This document shows, piece after piece, positions 25,613 to 36,700 of a stretch of 64,000 nt of DNA. The DNA is taken from positions 61,835 through 125,834 of the forward strand of contig JAFAAN010000174.1 of assembly GCA_023426545.1 (NCBI GenBank). Reading direction: 5' to 3'. Position 1 is the first letter of the stretch; each line of letters starts with the position of its first letter. A program made the position numbers and the translations under genes. The notes under the pieces were generated by a model. It had not been told where the DNA came from and made no database searches. It was given only the letters and a program-made list of their open reading frames with translations. Origin of the DNA: Pseudomonadota bacterium. Its GTDB lineage: Bacteria; Myxococcota; Myxococcia; Myxococcales; Myxococcaceae.

Positions 25613-27178
25613 ATGCCTGCCCTGCCCCTGACGCTGTGGGCGCTCGTCGCGTCCGCCAAGGTCTCCACCGTCGTGGTGTATCCGGACCGCGCGCAAGTCA
25701 CGCGCGAGGAGACGGTGACGTGCCACGGGCCCACCCGTGCCCGCTTCGAAGCCGTCCCCCTCGCCGCCGCGGCCGACAGCCTCCGGGCCCGCGCCACTGG
25801 CGCCACGGTGGAAGGACTCCTCAGCGAGGAGCACACGCGCGAGGAGTCCCACCGCGAAGAACGCACCCGGCTGGGGGCGCGAAGAGACGCGCTCATCCGT
25901 GAGCAAGCCCTCCTGAACGACGCGGCGGCGCGAGTGAAGGACCTCCGGACGCTCGCGAGCGGCTACACCGATGTCGCCGTGGACCGGGTCACCCGCGAGC
26001 TGACCTCCGCGAAGCCGGACACGCGCGCCTGGATGGCGGCCTTTGACTCGGCCATGGCCGTGCGGAAGCGCGCGATGAGCGAGGACCAGGACGTGGCAAC
26101 GAAGCGGCGCGTGCTGGAGAAGCAACTCGCCCAGGTGGACACCGAGTTGGAGAAGCTCCAGGCCGCCTCCGAACAACGGGAGCGGCACGTGGAGGTGCGG
26201 CTCTCCTGTCCCGAGGGGACACGGGCCCGCGTGGAGCTGACGTACCTGGTGGGCAACGCCGAATGGACGCCCGCCTACGAAGCCCGCGCGAACGACAGCA
26301 CCCGGACGCTTGAGCTGACGACGCTGGCCACGGTGCGCCAATCCACCGGAGAGGACTGGTCGAACGCGAAGCTGGTGCTCTCCACGACGCAGCCGCAGCG
26401 AGACGCCACGCTTCCGGAAATCCAGCCGCTGCATGTCTCCGCGGAGCAACGTCCGAAGGAGAACCGGGTGCTGGTGCGCCGCGACGAGCAACCCCAACAC
26501 GCCAACGCCGGCAGGGCCGGCGGCGCCGCGACCTCGAAGGGACTCGAAGCCCTGCCCCAGGGCCTGTCCGTTCAGCTCGTGGCCCAGGCGCCCGTGAGCG
26601 TCCCCGGTGATGGCGCTGCCGTGCGCGTCCAGGTGGCCCGGACCCGCCTCGACGCCGCGTTCAGCTTGCGCACCATGCCCAAGCTGCACCCCGTCGTCTT
26701 CCGCGTGGCCCGCCTGACCAACGCCGCCCCCTTCCCGCTGCTGCCGGGTGAAGTGGACCTCTACCGGGGCGCGGGCTTCATCGGACGCCAGCCGCTGGAG
26801 CACGTCGCGCAGGGCGAGCCCTTCGAGCTGACCTTCGGCGTGGAGGAGGGTCTGCGCGTGGAGCGCCGCGTGGTGGAGGAGATTCAGCGCCCCAAGGGCC
26901 TGTTCAAGGACACCCAGCGCTTCCGGTATGTCTACCAGTTCACGCTGAACAACCTGCGCGCACGTCCGGAGGAAGTGGAGCTGTCCGAGCACTTCCCCGT
27001 GTCCGAAATCGAGGAAGTGAAGGTGGCCCTGGAGCCCGAGACAACGGCTGGCTACACGCTCCAGTCCAACGATGGCATCGCGACCTGGAAGGTGACGCTG
27101 GCCCCGGGCGAAAAGCGCACCTTGGACTTCGCCTTCCACGTCGACGCGCCCTCCAGCTACGAGACGACAGGGATATAG
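25613..27178 (+). CDS. DUF4139-family protein, paralogue of the preceding gene
   Basis: 521 residues. Same plan as its upstream neighbour: short signal peptide, DUF4140-like start (STVVVYPDRAQVTREE), coiled coil (about 70-190) and DUF4139 beta region (ELTYLVGNAEWTPAYEA, then TGEDWSNAKLVLSTTQP). It lacks the inserted carboxypeptidase-regulatory segment. Family members are thought to be exported; the function is not established. ATG 25613 has GAGGAC 6 bases upstream, and the 15-base gap makes an operon with the previous gene nearly certain. The two probably arose by tandem duplication followed by heavy divergence. Confidence 0.85.
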   Translation: MPALPLTLWALVASAKVSTVVVYPDRAQVTREETVTCHGPTRARFEAVPLAAAADSLRARATGATVEGLLSEEHTREESHREERTRLGARRDALIREQALLNDAAARVKDLRTLASGYTDVAVDRVTRELTSAKPDTRAWMAAFDSAMAVRKRAMSEDQDVATKRRVLEKQLAQVDTELEKLQAASEQRERHVEVRLSCPEGTRARVELTYLVGNAEWTPAYEARANDSTRTLELTTLATVRQSTGEDWSNAKLVLSTTQPQRDATLPEIQPLHVSAEQRPKENRVLVRRDEQPQHANAGRAGGAATSKGLEALPQGLSVQLVAQAPVSVPGDGAAVRVQVARTRLDAAFSLRTMPKLHPVVFRVARLTNAAPFPLLPGEVDLYRGAGFIGRQPLEHVAQGEPFELTFGVEEGLRVERRVVEEIQRPKGLFKDTQRFRYVYQFTLNNLRARPEEVELSEHFPVSEIEEVKVALEPETTAGYTLQSNDGIATWKVTLAPGEKRTLDFAFHVDAPSSYETTGI

Positions 27179-27276
27179 GGACGCACCGGGGCATCCCGCC
27201 CCCGCTGGGGCAATCTGCCCCGCTCCGGCAGGGACGCTCCGCGCGGCTTCCGAGCGAGGCAACGCACCCCATCCGT

Positions 27277-27292
27277 TGGCACAGCGGATGCT
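27277..27292 (+). promoter_or_regulatory. Candidate sigma54 (RpoN) promoter
   Basis: TGGCACAGCGGATGCT has the invariant GG and GC exactly ten bases apart and a full TGGCAC -24 box; the -12 box is ATGC against the consensus TTGC. It is 174 bases upstream of the histidine kinase start. The second gene of that operon is itself an NtrC-type activator of sigma54, so autoactivation is plausible. Confidence 0.5.
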
Positions 27293-27465
27293 CTGAGTGA
27301 AGACGAGGAACGGGCCCGCCCGCCTTGAAGGCCGGCGAGGGCTCGGGCGGCAATCACCGCCTTCCTTGTTGCAGCACTCGCGGTACGTTGTGAGAACCCA
27401 CCTCCGGTCCGTGCGCTCCCTCCCCCTCGAGGCGCACGGACCGGAGCAGCCTCTTCGAACCGCCC

Positions 27466-28925
27466 GTGAGACTCGCCCGCAAGTTCACCCTCGCCCTCGT
27501 CCTGCTCGCCGTCGCCGTGATGGCCGGCCTGCAGTACTTCCAGGTCCGCCGCGAGCTCGAGCGCTCCGCCCTGGACATGCAGCACGACCACCGGCTGCTC
27601 GGCCACACGCTCGCCGGCTCCATTGGCAAGGCGTGGCAGCTCGCAGGGGAGCGCGAGGCGCTCACGCTCCTCCACCAGGCCAACCGCTTCCAGGAGCAGG
27701 TCCACCTGCGCTGGGTGTGGCTCGACGGTGGCCCCGGCACCCCGGCCCTCACCGGCTTCCCGCCGCGGCTGCTGGCGTCGCTGCTCCAGGGCAAGGACGG
27801 CTCCATGGTGGACCCCGCCGTGGACCCGGGCCTGCTGCACTCGTACACGCCGGTGCTCATCGGCAACCGCCTGGGCGCCATTGAAATCACCGAGTCGCTG
27901 GGCGCGCAGCAGCAGTACGTCAACACCGTCGTCATGGGCACCTTCGCCGCCACCGCGGCCATGGCCATTGGCTTCATCGTCGCCGCCATGGCCATGGGCC
28001 GCAGGCTGGTGGGCGAGCCCGTGGACCAGCTCGTGTCGCTAGCGCACCGCATCGGCCAGGGCGACCTCACCGCCCGCGTGCAGCTGCCCCAGCGCCGCGG
28101 CGACGAGCTGACCACGCTGGCCGGCGCCATGAACCGCATGGGTGAGCACCTGGAGGAGACGCGCACCCGCCTCGCCGCGGAGACGGCCGCGCGCCTGTCC
28201 GCCGTGGAGAACCTGCGGCACGCGGACCGGCTCACCACCGTGGGAAAGATGGCGTCCGGCGTGGCGCACGAGCTGGGCACGCCGCTCAACGTCGTGATGG
28301 GCCGGGCGAAGATGATTTCCTCCGGCGAGGCGGAGGGCGAGGAGGTGGGCGAGTGCGCGCGAATCATCTCCCAGCAGGCCCAGCACATGACGGCCATCAT
28401 CCGCCAGCTCCTCGACTTCGCGCGGCGGCGCAAGCCCCACCGCGCCCCGGAGGACGTGCAGGACCTGGTGGAGCGCTCCCTGTCCCTGCTGCGGCCCATG
28501 GCCGCGCGGCGCAGCGTCACGCTGGAGGCGGACATCCCCGCGGGCCTCACGGTGCACGTGGACGTGGGCCAGGTGCAGCAGGTGCTCACCAACCTGGTGA
28601 TGAACGGCGTGCAGGCCATGAAGCAGCCGGGCACCGTGCGCGTGCGCGCGGCCCACGCCCGGAGCACCCCGCCCCCCGACGTGGGCGGTCCGGAGGCGGA
28701 CTACGTGCGCCTGGACGTGGAGGACGAGGGCCAGGGCATCCCCGAGGACGTGCTGCCCCACGTCTTCGAGCCCTTCTTCACCACCAAGGACGTGGGCGAG
28801 GGCACGGGGCTGGGCCTGTCTGTCTCCTATGGGCTGATGCAGGAGCATGGCGGCTGGATTGCCGTGCGCAGCGAGCCCGGACGCGGTAGCTGCTTCTCCA
28901 TCTACCTTCCGAGGGGTGAGGACAC

Positions 28926-28944
<19 letters not shown>
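27466..28944 (+). CDS. Membrane sensor histidine kinase, NtrB-like partner of an NtrC regulator
   Basis: 492 residues. Two membrane segments (about 8-24 and 150-172) enclose a roughly 125-residue periplasmic sensor. HAMP follows, then the HisKA box GVAHELGTPLNVV with the phosphorylated His, and a HATPase domain with N, G1 (DEGQGIPEDVL), F (FEPFFTTK) and G2 (GTGLGLS) boxes. It phosphorylates the response regulator encoded next, whose start lies inside this gene (19-base overlap). GTG 27466 starts right before the first membrane segment; I see no strong ribosome site. The signal sensed is unknown. Confidence 0.93.
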
Positions 28945-30293
<1,349 letters not shown>

Positions 30294-30294
30294 C

Positions 30295-31101
30295 TCAGCC
30301 CGCGGGCTCCAGGCGCACCTCGAAGAGGCGGGGCCACAGCTTGCCCGTCATGAAGATGCGCCCCGAGTCCGGCTCCACGGCGATGCCGTTGAGCACCGCC
30401 TCGGGGTTGGTCACCTGCCCCGCCACCGCGCGCGTCAGCGCCGACGCGTCGATGACGGCCACCACCGTCCCGGTGGCCGGGTCGATCTCCAGCACGTCCG
30501 AGCTGTGCCAGACGTTGGCGTAGATGACGCCGTTGGCGCACTCCAGCTCGTTGAGCAGCTCCACGGGCTGGCCGCGCAGCTTCACCTGCACCGCCCCCAC
30601 CATGGCGAAGCCCTGCGGCTCGTGGAAGGTGAGCATGGCGCTGCCGTCGCTGCGCACCAGCTTGCCTTGCCAGAAGCAGAGGCCCCAGCCCTCGCCCGCG
30701 TAGCGCGTGGTGCGCTCGCGACGGGGCGGCATGCCGCTCCAGGTGAAGAGCAGGCCCTCGGTCCAGGTGAGCTGGTACAGGCGCTCCCCGTCGCTGGCGA
30801 GCCCCTCCGCGAAGATGTTCCCCAGCCGCTCCATCCACACCGGCTGCGCGCTCTCCAGCGACAGCTGACGCAGCGTCCCCTGGTGCCCCGTGCTCTCGAA
30901 GAGGTGGCCCTGGTGGAACACCAACCCCTGCGTGAAGGCGTTCGTCGCGTGCGGGTAGTCACGGACGATGCGCGCCACGCGCCGCACGGGTTTCTGCTCC
31001 TGCGCGGTGCTGCCCGCGTCCGGCACGGGCCGGCTCGTGGGGGTGCAATGGCAGGCCGCGCCCAGCGCGAACAACGACAACAGCGAGGATGGCTTCCGCA
31101 T
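30295..31101 (-). CDS. Glutaminyl-peptide cyclotransferase, probable lipoprotein
   Basis: 268 residues. Converts N-terminal Gln of peptides to pyroglutamate. It is of the plant/bacterial five-bladed beta-propeller type, recognised by NAFTQGLVF, the ESTGHQG segment, LNELECANGVIYANVW and the C-terminal LNGIAVEPDSGRIFMTGKLWP. The N-terminus is a signal peptide ending near LGAAC (C17), a slightly imperfect lipobox. ATG 31101 has GAGG 7 bases upstream; the frame continues upstream to 31644 but that part is antisense to the receiver gene. It stands alone, facing the NtrC-type gene. Confidence 0.92.
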   Translation of the reverse strand: MRKPSSLLSLFALGAACHCTPTSRPVPDAGSTAQEQKPVRRVARIVRDYPHATNAFTQGLVFHQGHLFESTGHQGTLRQLSLESAQPVWMERLGNIFAEGLASDGERLYQLTWTEGLLFTWSGMPPRRERTTRYAGEGWGLCFWQGKLVRSDGSAMLTFHEPQGFAMVGAVQVKLRGQPVELLNELECANGVIYANVWHSSDVLEIDPATGTVVAVIDASALTRAVAGQVTNPEAVLNGIAVEPDSGRIFMTGKLWPRLFEVRLEPAG

Positions 31102-31234
31102 CAGACGCCTCGTATACGGAGGCGCACACGACGGCCACCGCTCCGCGCGAGACTGGCCCCAGACGCGCCAGGGAGCAAGCACCTGTGGCCTCCCCAGGCC
31201 ATGGGACACCGGACGAAGGCGCGCGGGCGGGCGC

Positions 31235-31705
31235 TCAGCGCGGAGGCGGCACCAGCAGCTCGACCACCTCGCACAGGTCCTCCATCGCGAAGGGCTTGTT
31301 GAGCACGCGCGCGGCGCCGAGCAGCTCCGCTTCCTGGTGGAGCTGGGCGTCCCCGAACGCGGTGATGAGGATGACCGGCGTCGTCCACCCCTCGCGGCGC
31401 AGGCGGGCCAGCACCTCCATGCCGGAGAAGCCGGGCATGCGCACGTCGGTGATGATGAGGTCGGGCACCTGCGTCTGCTGCGCCAGCAGGCCGTCGACCA
31501 GGGCCTTGACGAGCCCCGGCCCATCCGGGGCCTCCACCACGTCATACCCCCGCCGGATGAGCGCGCGCCGCAGCAGGCTGCGCATCTCCGGCTGGTCCTC
31601 GCCCAGGAGGATGCGCGGCGCGCTCCGGCGGGCCACCCACTCACGCGTCGACAGCGGCCACTCCCGAACCTCCTCGTTCATCCCGGTGATTTCGTCTGGC
31701 CCCAT
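31235..31705 (-). CDS. Single-domain response regulator
   Basis: 156 residues: a short N-terminal extension and one receiver domain with the phospho-acceptor Asp in LIITDVRMPGFSG, the acidic pair GEDQ, the Thr in LITAFGD and the Lys in LNKPF. There is no output domain, so it probably acts by protein contact, or in a phosphorelay with one of the nearby kinases. ATG 31705 is supported by AAGGAG 9 bases upstream; longer starts lack this. It lies 133 bases before the glutaminyl cyclase gene on the same strand. Confidence 0.92.
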   Translation of the reverse strand: MGPDEITGMNEEVREWPLSTREWVARRSAPRILLGEDQPEMRSLLRRALIRRGYDVVEAPDGPGLVKALVDGLLAQQTQVPDLIITDVRMPGFSGMEVLARLRREGWTTPVILITAFGDAQLHQEAELLGAARVLNKPFAMEDLCEVVELLVPPPR

Positions 31706-32200
31706 GACGGACGGCTCCTTGTGATGTGGTGGGCATGCCCCCACGCCAGGTCCCCGTCCTTGTGAGGGGATGGGCTGGAATGAGGCGCCTCACGCATGAG
31801 CATCCGCCGTGCCATGGCCCCTGGCCGGGCCTCCCCTGGCCTGGAAGGCAAGGCCTCCACCCCAGGCGGCTTCCACTCTCCGGCGCGGGGCATGTTGCTC
31901 GGGGAGAAATGCCCCAAGCCGGGGCAGTTTGCCCCGCGGCCCCGGGCCCCCGAGGCCCATGCGCCCCGTGGCCCCAGAGGAACACCCGGAGCGTGAAGCG
32001 TTGGCCCACCGGCTGCAATAGGCCCTCGCAACGGTTCGGGCGTGGGGCCCACGCAAGAGACCCCATGACGATGACCGCCGCTGGCGTCGGGGGACAGTCA
32101 GCGGCTGGGCGTCGCCTTCCACCCCCTCCAAGGTGGGACCTTTCTCGCGACGGCTCCTCGCCTGAACCGGCATTTCCCTCTCTCGCATGGAGAACGAACG
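31706..32200. other. Divergent intergenic region, 495 bases
   Basis: Lies between the receiver gene and the DegP-like gene. It is C-rich with repeated GCCCC/GGGGC arms (about 31908-31935: GCCCC, GGGGC, GCCCC in a row) that could form alternative hairpins. The short frames in it are Arg/Pro-rich shadows. I see no convincing gene and could not identify a promoter for degP. Confidence 0.5.
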
Positions 32201-33688
32201 ATGGCCTGCTCGCTCCCCTCTCGCCGATTCCTGAGTGCCCTGGTCCTCCTTCCCGCCGCCACGCTCGGCGCCTGTGGTCAGGCCATTGGCACTGCGTCCG
32301 CGGCGACGCCACCCGCGCCCACCGCCACGGCGCAGGCGGCGCCTCCCATCCAGAAGGCCCTCTTCAATCCCGCCCTCGGCGGGAGCCAGGGCGGTGTCTC
32401 CTCGCTGGCCCCGCTCGTGGACGCGGTGAAGGACGCGGTGGTCAACGTGGAGGTGCGCGCGAGGCCCCGCCGGACGGCCGCCATGCAGCGCCTGCCTCCC
32501 GGCTGGGCGGAGCGCTTCGGCCTGCCGCCCGGGTTCGGCGGCGAGCCCAACGGCCCGGCGCGCCAGGGCGCGGGCTCCGGCTTCATCATCGACCCGAGCG
32601 GCATCGTCCTCACCAACAACCACGTGGTGGAGGACGCGGACCAGGTCCGCGTGAAGCTGGATGACGGCCGCTCCTTCGACGCGGAGGTGATGGGCCGCGA
32701 CCCGCTCACCGACGTGGCGCTGCTGAAGCTGAAGGGCGCGCCGGGCAACCTGCCCTCGGTGCCGCTGGGCGACTCGGACGCGCTGCGCGTGGGCGACCCC
32801 GTCATGGCCATTGGCAACCCCTTCGGCCTGGCCTCCAGCGTCAGCGCGGGCATCCTCTCGGCGCGCGCCCGTGACATCCAGGCGGGCCCCTATGACGACT
32901 TCCTCCAGACGGACGCCGCCATCAACCCCGGCAACTCCGGCGGGCCGCTCTTCAACATGAAGGGCGAGGTGGTGGGCATGAACACCGCCATCGTCGGCGG
33001 CGCCACGGGCATTGGCTTCGCGGTGCCCAGCAAGCTCATCCAGGCGCTGCTGCCGCAGCTCCGGGAGACGGGCGTGGTGCGGCGCGGCTGGCTGGGACTG
33101 GCCGTGCAGGACCTCACCCCGGACCTCGCGCGGGCGCTGGGCCTGGAGGCGATGAAGGGCGCGGTGGTGGCGGGCGTCAACCGCAACAGCCCGGGCGAGC
33201 GCGCGGGCCTGCGCGAGGAGGACGTCATCACCGCCGTGAATGGCAGGCCGGTGGAGTCCGCCGGTGGGCTCACCCGCGCCGTGGCCCTGCTCAGGCCGGA
33301 CACCCGCGTGAAGGTGGACCTGCTGCGGGGTGGCAAGGCGCGGTCGGTGGACGTCACGCTGGGCATGCGTCCCGCGCTGAACGGCGAGGAGGAGGTGCTT
33401 CCGCGCAACGCCTCCGCGTCCGCGCCGAAGCGCCTGGGCGTGCAGCTGTCGGACACGCGGGACGGCGGCGCGCAGGTGGTGGCCGTGGAGCCGGGCAGCC
33501 CCGCCGAGCGCGGAGGGCTGGTGCCGGGCATGGTGCTGGTCCAGGTGGGCGACCAGAAGATCGCCAGCGCCGCCGACGCCGTCCAGGCCCTCACCTCCGC
33601 GAAGCCGGGCGCCGCGCTGCTGCTCCGCGTGCGCATGCCGAACTCGGACAGCACCCTGCTGCGCGCCGTGGAGGTCCCGGAGCGCTGA
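32201..33688 (+). CDS. DegP/HtrA-type serine protease with two PDZ domains, probable lipoprotein
   Basis: 495 residues. The signal peptide ends in the lipobox LGAC (C25). The trypsin-like domain has the full triad: H141 in TNNHVVED, D171 in LTDVALLK and S246 in NPGNSGGPLF. Two PDZ domains follow, the first from about residue 297 (RRGWLGLAVQDL) and the second from about 407 (KRLGVQLSDT). Such proteases degrade or refold misfolded envelope proteins in the periplasm. ATG 32201 has GGAGAAC 6 bases upstream. A strong hairpin overlaps the stop codon. It is probably monocistronic, as the next gene has its own leader. Confidence 0.95.
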   Translation: MACSLPSRRFLSALVLLPAATLGACGQAIGTASAATPPAPTATAQAAPPIQKALFNPALGGSQGGVSSLAPLVDAVKDAVVNVEVRARPRRTAAMQRLPPGWAERFGLPPGFGGEPNGPARQGAGSGFIIDPSGIVLTNNHVVEDADQVRVKLDDGRSFDAEVMGRDPLTDVALLKLKGAPGNLPSVPLGDSDALRVGDPVMAIGNPFGLASSVSAGILSARARDIQAGPYDDFLQTDAAINPGNSGGPLFNMKGEVVGMNTAIVGGATGIGFAVPSKLIQALLPQLRETGVVRRGWLGLAVQDLTPDLARALGLEAMKGAVVAGVNRNSPGERAGLREEDVITAVNGRPVESAGGLTRAVALLRPDTRVKVDLLRGGKARSVDVTLGMRPALNGEEEVLPRNASASAPKRLGVQLSDTRDGGAQVVAVEPGSPAERGGLVPGMVLVQVGDQKIASAADAVQALTSAKPGAALLLRVRMPNSDSTLLRAVEVPER

Positions 33689-33719
33689 GTGGGGTGCCCG
33701 GGGAACCCCGGGCACTCAG
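33685..33719 (+). terminator. Strong hairpin after the DegP-like gene
   Basis: The inner stem GTGCCCGGGG/CCCCGGGCAC has a two-base loop, and the outer stem CTGAGT/ACTCAG is separated from it by a three-base bulge. It begins at the stop codon itself. There is no T-run after it, so it may stabilise the 3' end rather than end transcription alone. Confidence 0.6.
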
Positions 33720-33783
33720 GGATGGTACGTAGACGACCCCGGGGGTTCTGAAACCGGCGCTCACCTGACGTAGAGTCGCCCCC

Positions 33784-36700
33784 GTGCCGCGATGCCAGAC
33801 ATGCGGACGGCGGTGGGAAGGCTCTCACGCGCCGTGCCCACCAGGCCCCACCGCTCCGGGAGGCAGCCCATCGCCGTCCGCCGTGCCCGCAGTCCCGGGG
33901 TACCGGGTGGACGGCGTCTTCGCGCAAGGGGGCTTCGGCGTGCTGGTGCGCGCGTCCCGCGAGGAGGACGGCCAGCGCGTGGCCATCAAGGTGGCGCGCG
34001 GGAGCAACTGGCTGGGCCGCGCGCAGCTCGCCCGCGAGTCGGAGGCCCTGCGCGTGCTCGGCCCGCCCACGGTGCCCGCGCTGTACGAGACGGGCACCCT
34101 CCCCGGGGGCGCGCGCTTTTTGGCCATGGAGTATGTGCCGCTGCCCACCCTGGCCGACCGGCTGGCGCGCGCCGCCGGCCCGCTGCCGCCCGAGGAGCTG
34201 GCGGCGTGCGCCCTGGCCGTGGTGGACACCGTCGCCCAGGTCCACGCGCGGGGGCTCGCCCACTGCGACCTCAAGCCCGAGCACCTCTTCCTCGACGAGG
34301 CAACGGGCGGCGTGCGCGTCTTCGACTTCGGCCTGGTGCGCGGCACCGCCACGGAGGACGCCGCCCGCCCCAACGAGGCCACCACCCCCAGTGATGCCTC
34401 CGGCTTCGCGGGCACCGCGGAGTACATGGCCCCCGAGCAGTGCGCCGGCAACGCGGACATCTCCCCGCGCACCGACGTGTACGCGCTAGGCGTCCTCCTC
34501 TACGAGATGCTCACCGGCCGGCCGCCCTTCTTCGGCGCCACGCCGGACGTGCTCCAGGCCCACCTGTCGCTGCGGCCTCCGCCACCCTCCGACTTCGCGC
34601 CGGTGCCGCCCGCGCTGGAGGAGGTCGTCTTGCGCTGCCTGGCGAAGGAGCCCGCCCGCCGGCCGGAGAATGCCGCCGCGCTGGGCGGCGCGCTGCGCGA
34701 GGCCCTCGCGCACGCCCAGCGCGCCACCGAGCCCGCGACGCCCCGGCCCACCTCTCCAGGCGAGCCGCGCCCCGCGCAGGCGCGCCGCTCCGTCGCCATC
34801 CTGTTCCTCACCTCGCGCGCCAACCCCGTGTCGCTCCAGAAGGCCCTGGCCTCCTACGGCGGACACATGGCCTTCTCCGACGCCCAGCGGGTGGCCGCCG
34901 TCTTCGACCCCGAGGCCGGAGAGAACCCCGTGCGCCGCGCCATGCGCGCCGCGGAGGGGCTGGCGGAGCGAGGTCTGGCCTCCGGCGGGCTCGTGGACGT
35001 GTCCGCCGTCACCGTGCAGCGCCGCCCCACCGGCGCGCCGCGCTACCTGGGCGCCATCCTCTCGCGGGAGGACCGCTACCCGGCGGGGCCGGAGGCCCAC
35101 GGGCTCCTCATGTCCCCCGCCGCCGCGGAGACGGTGCCCGAGGTGCCCTGCATGGAGGTCCCGGAGCTGCGCGGCCTCTTGCGCCCCGCGCCGCCGGGCG
35201 CCGCGCCCCGCCCGGACATCACCGTGCTCCAGCTGGGCAGCGAGGTGCTGGTGGGCCGCGAGGCGGAGCTGGCCGAGCTGCTGGAGAGCGCCCGCTCCAC
35301 GGTGGGCGAGGCCGCGCCCACCATCGTCACCGTGCTCAGCGAGCGAGGCCACGGCAAGAGCCACCTGGCCGCGACGCTCGCCCGCCGTCTCCAGTTGCAG
35401 CTTCCGCACGCGCGGGTCTACAGCATGCGCTCGCGCGAGCCGGTGCAGGGCGACCCGGACGGCACCCTGCGCACGCTGCTCCGCTGCGCCCTCAACGCCT
35501 TCGAGCGCGACGACACGGACACCGAGCGCCAGACGCGCGCCGCCATCCTCCAGCGCCTGGGCCCCACGCTGGGCTCCGAGCTGTGGCCCGGCGTGGCCGC
35601 CACGCTGGGCTGGTACGCGCCCGGCGGCCCGGAGCTCCAGAGCTGGGCCGCCGCGCCCGGCGCGCTGCGCTCGCTGGCCATGCGCGCCGCGGGCGAGCTG
35701 CTGGTCACCAACGCCCGCGAGCGCCCGCTGTGCCTCGTCCTGGACGACGCGCACTTCGCGGAGGAGACGGCGCTGGACGCGCTGGAGTACGCCTGTCTGG
35801 CCGAGGCGAGCGTTCCCCTGTGGGTGTGCGTGCTCGCGCGCCCCGGCTTCGAGAAGAGCCGCCCCGCGTGGGGCACCCGCGCCGCGAAGCAGGCCACGCT
35901 GGCCCTGCCCGTGCTACCCGCGGAGCAGGCCCGGGCGCTGTGCCGCCTGCTGCTCAAGCCGGTGGAGAACGTCCCCGCCCAGGCGGTGGAGCGCATCGTC
36001 GAGCGCGCCCAGCACGTCCCCCTCTACCTGGTGGAGCTGGTGCGCGGCCTCAAGCGCCAGGGCCTGGTGCGCCAGCGCGCGCCGGGCGGGAGCTGGTACC
36101 TCGTCACCGACGGGCTGGAGAAGGTCCCCGAGCTGCGGCTGGTGGAGTGGCTGGCGGACCGCGAGCTGGGCGCGCTGCCGCCGTCGCTGGCCGCGCACGC
36201 GCGCCTGTGCGCCCTGCTGGGCACGGACTTCACCGCGGCCACCGCCGAGGGCGTGGTGCGCGAGCTCGAGCGCGACGGCGCCGCGGGCGGCTTCCCCCTG
36301 GACGCGGGCCACGCCACCCGGCGGCTCCTCGACTCCGGCCTGCTGGTGTCCCACCGCAACGAGGGGCTGAGCTTCCGCAACGAGCTGCTGCGTGAAGCCG
36401 TCGCCGCCACCCTGCCCGCCGCCGAGCGCGAGCGCATCCACCACGCCGCCTTCCGCTACTTCCTCAGCACGGCCGGCGCCGGCGAGCGGCAGCGGCTGCC
36501 CCGCCTGGCGCTGCACGCGGCCGCCGCCGGAAGGCGCGACGAGGCCGCCGCGCTCTCCATCGACCTGGCCGAGTCCGCCCGGGGCCGCCACGCCTTCCTC
36601 GACGCGGAGGCCATGTACACGCGCGCGCTGGAGCTGCTGGAGCCCACGGACGAGCTGCGCTGCCTCACCGCGCTGCGCGGCCGGGGCCTCATGCGCATCC

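Noticed and set aside
33740..33783. GAAACC ... CGTAG considered as an ECF-type promoter before the large kinase gene
   Set aside because: The spacing is 2 bases short of the usual and the -10 is weak; one match of this kind is expected by chance.
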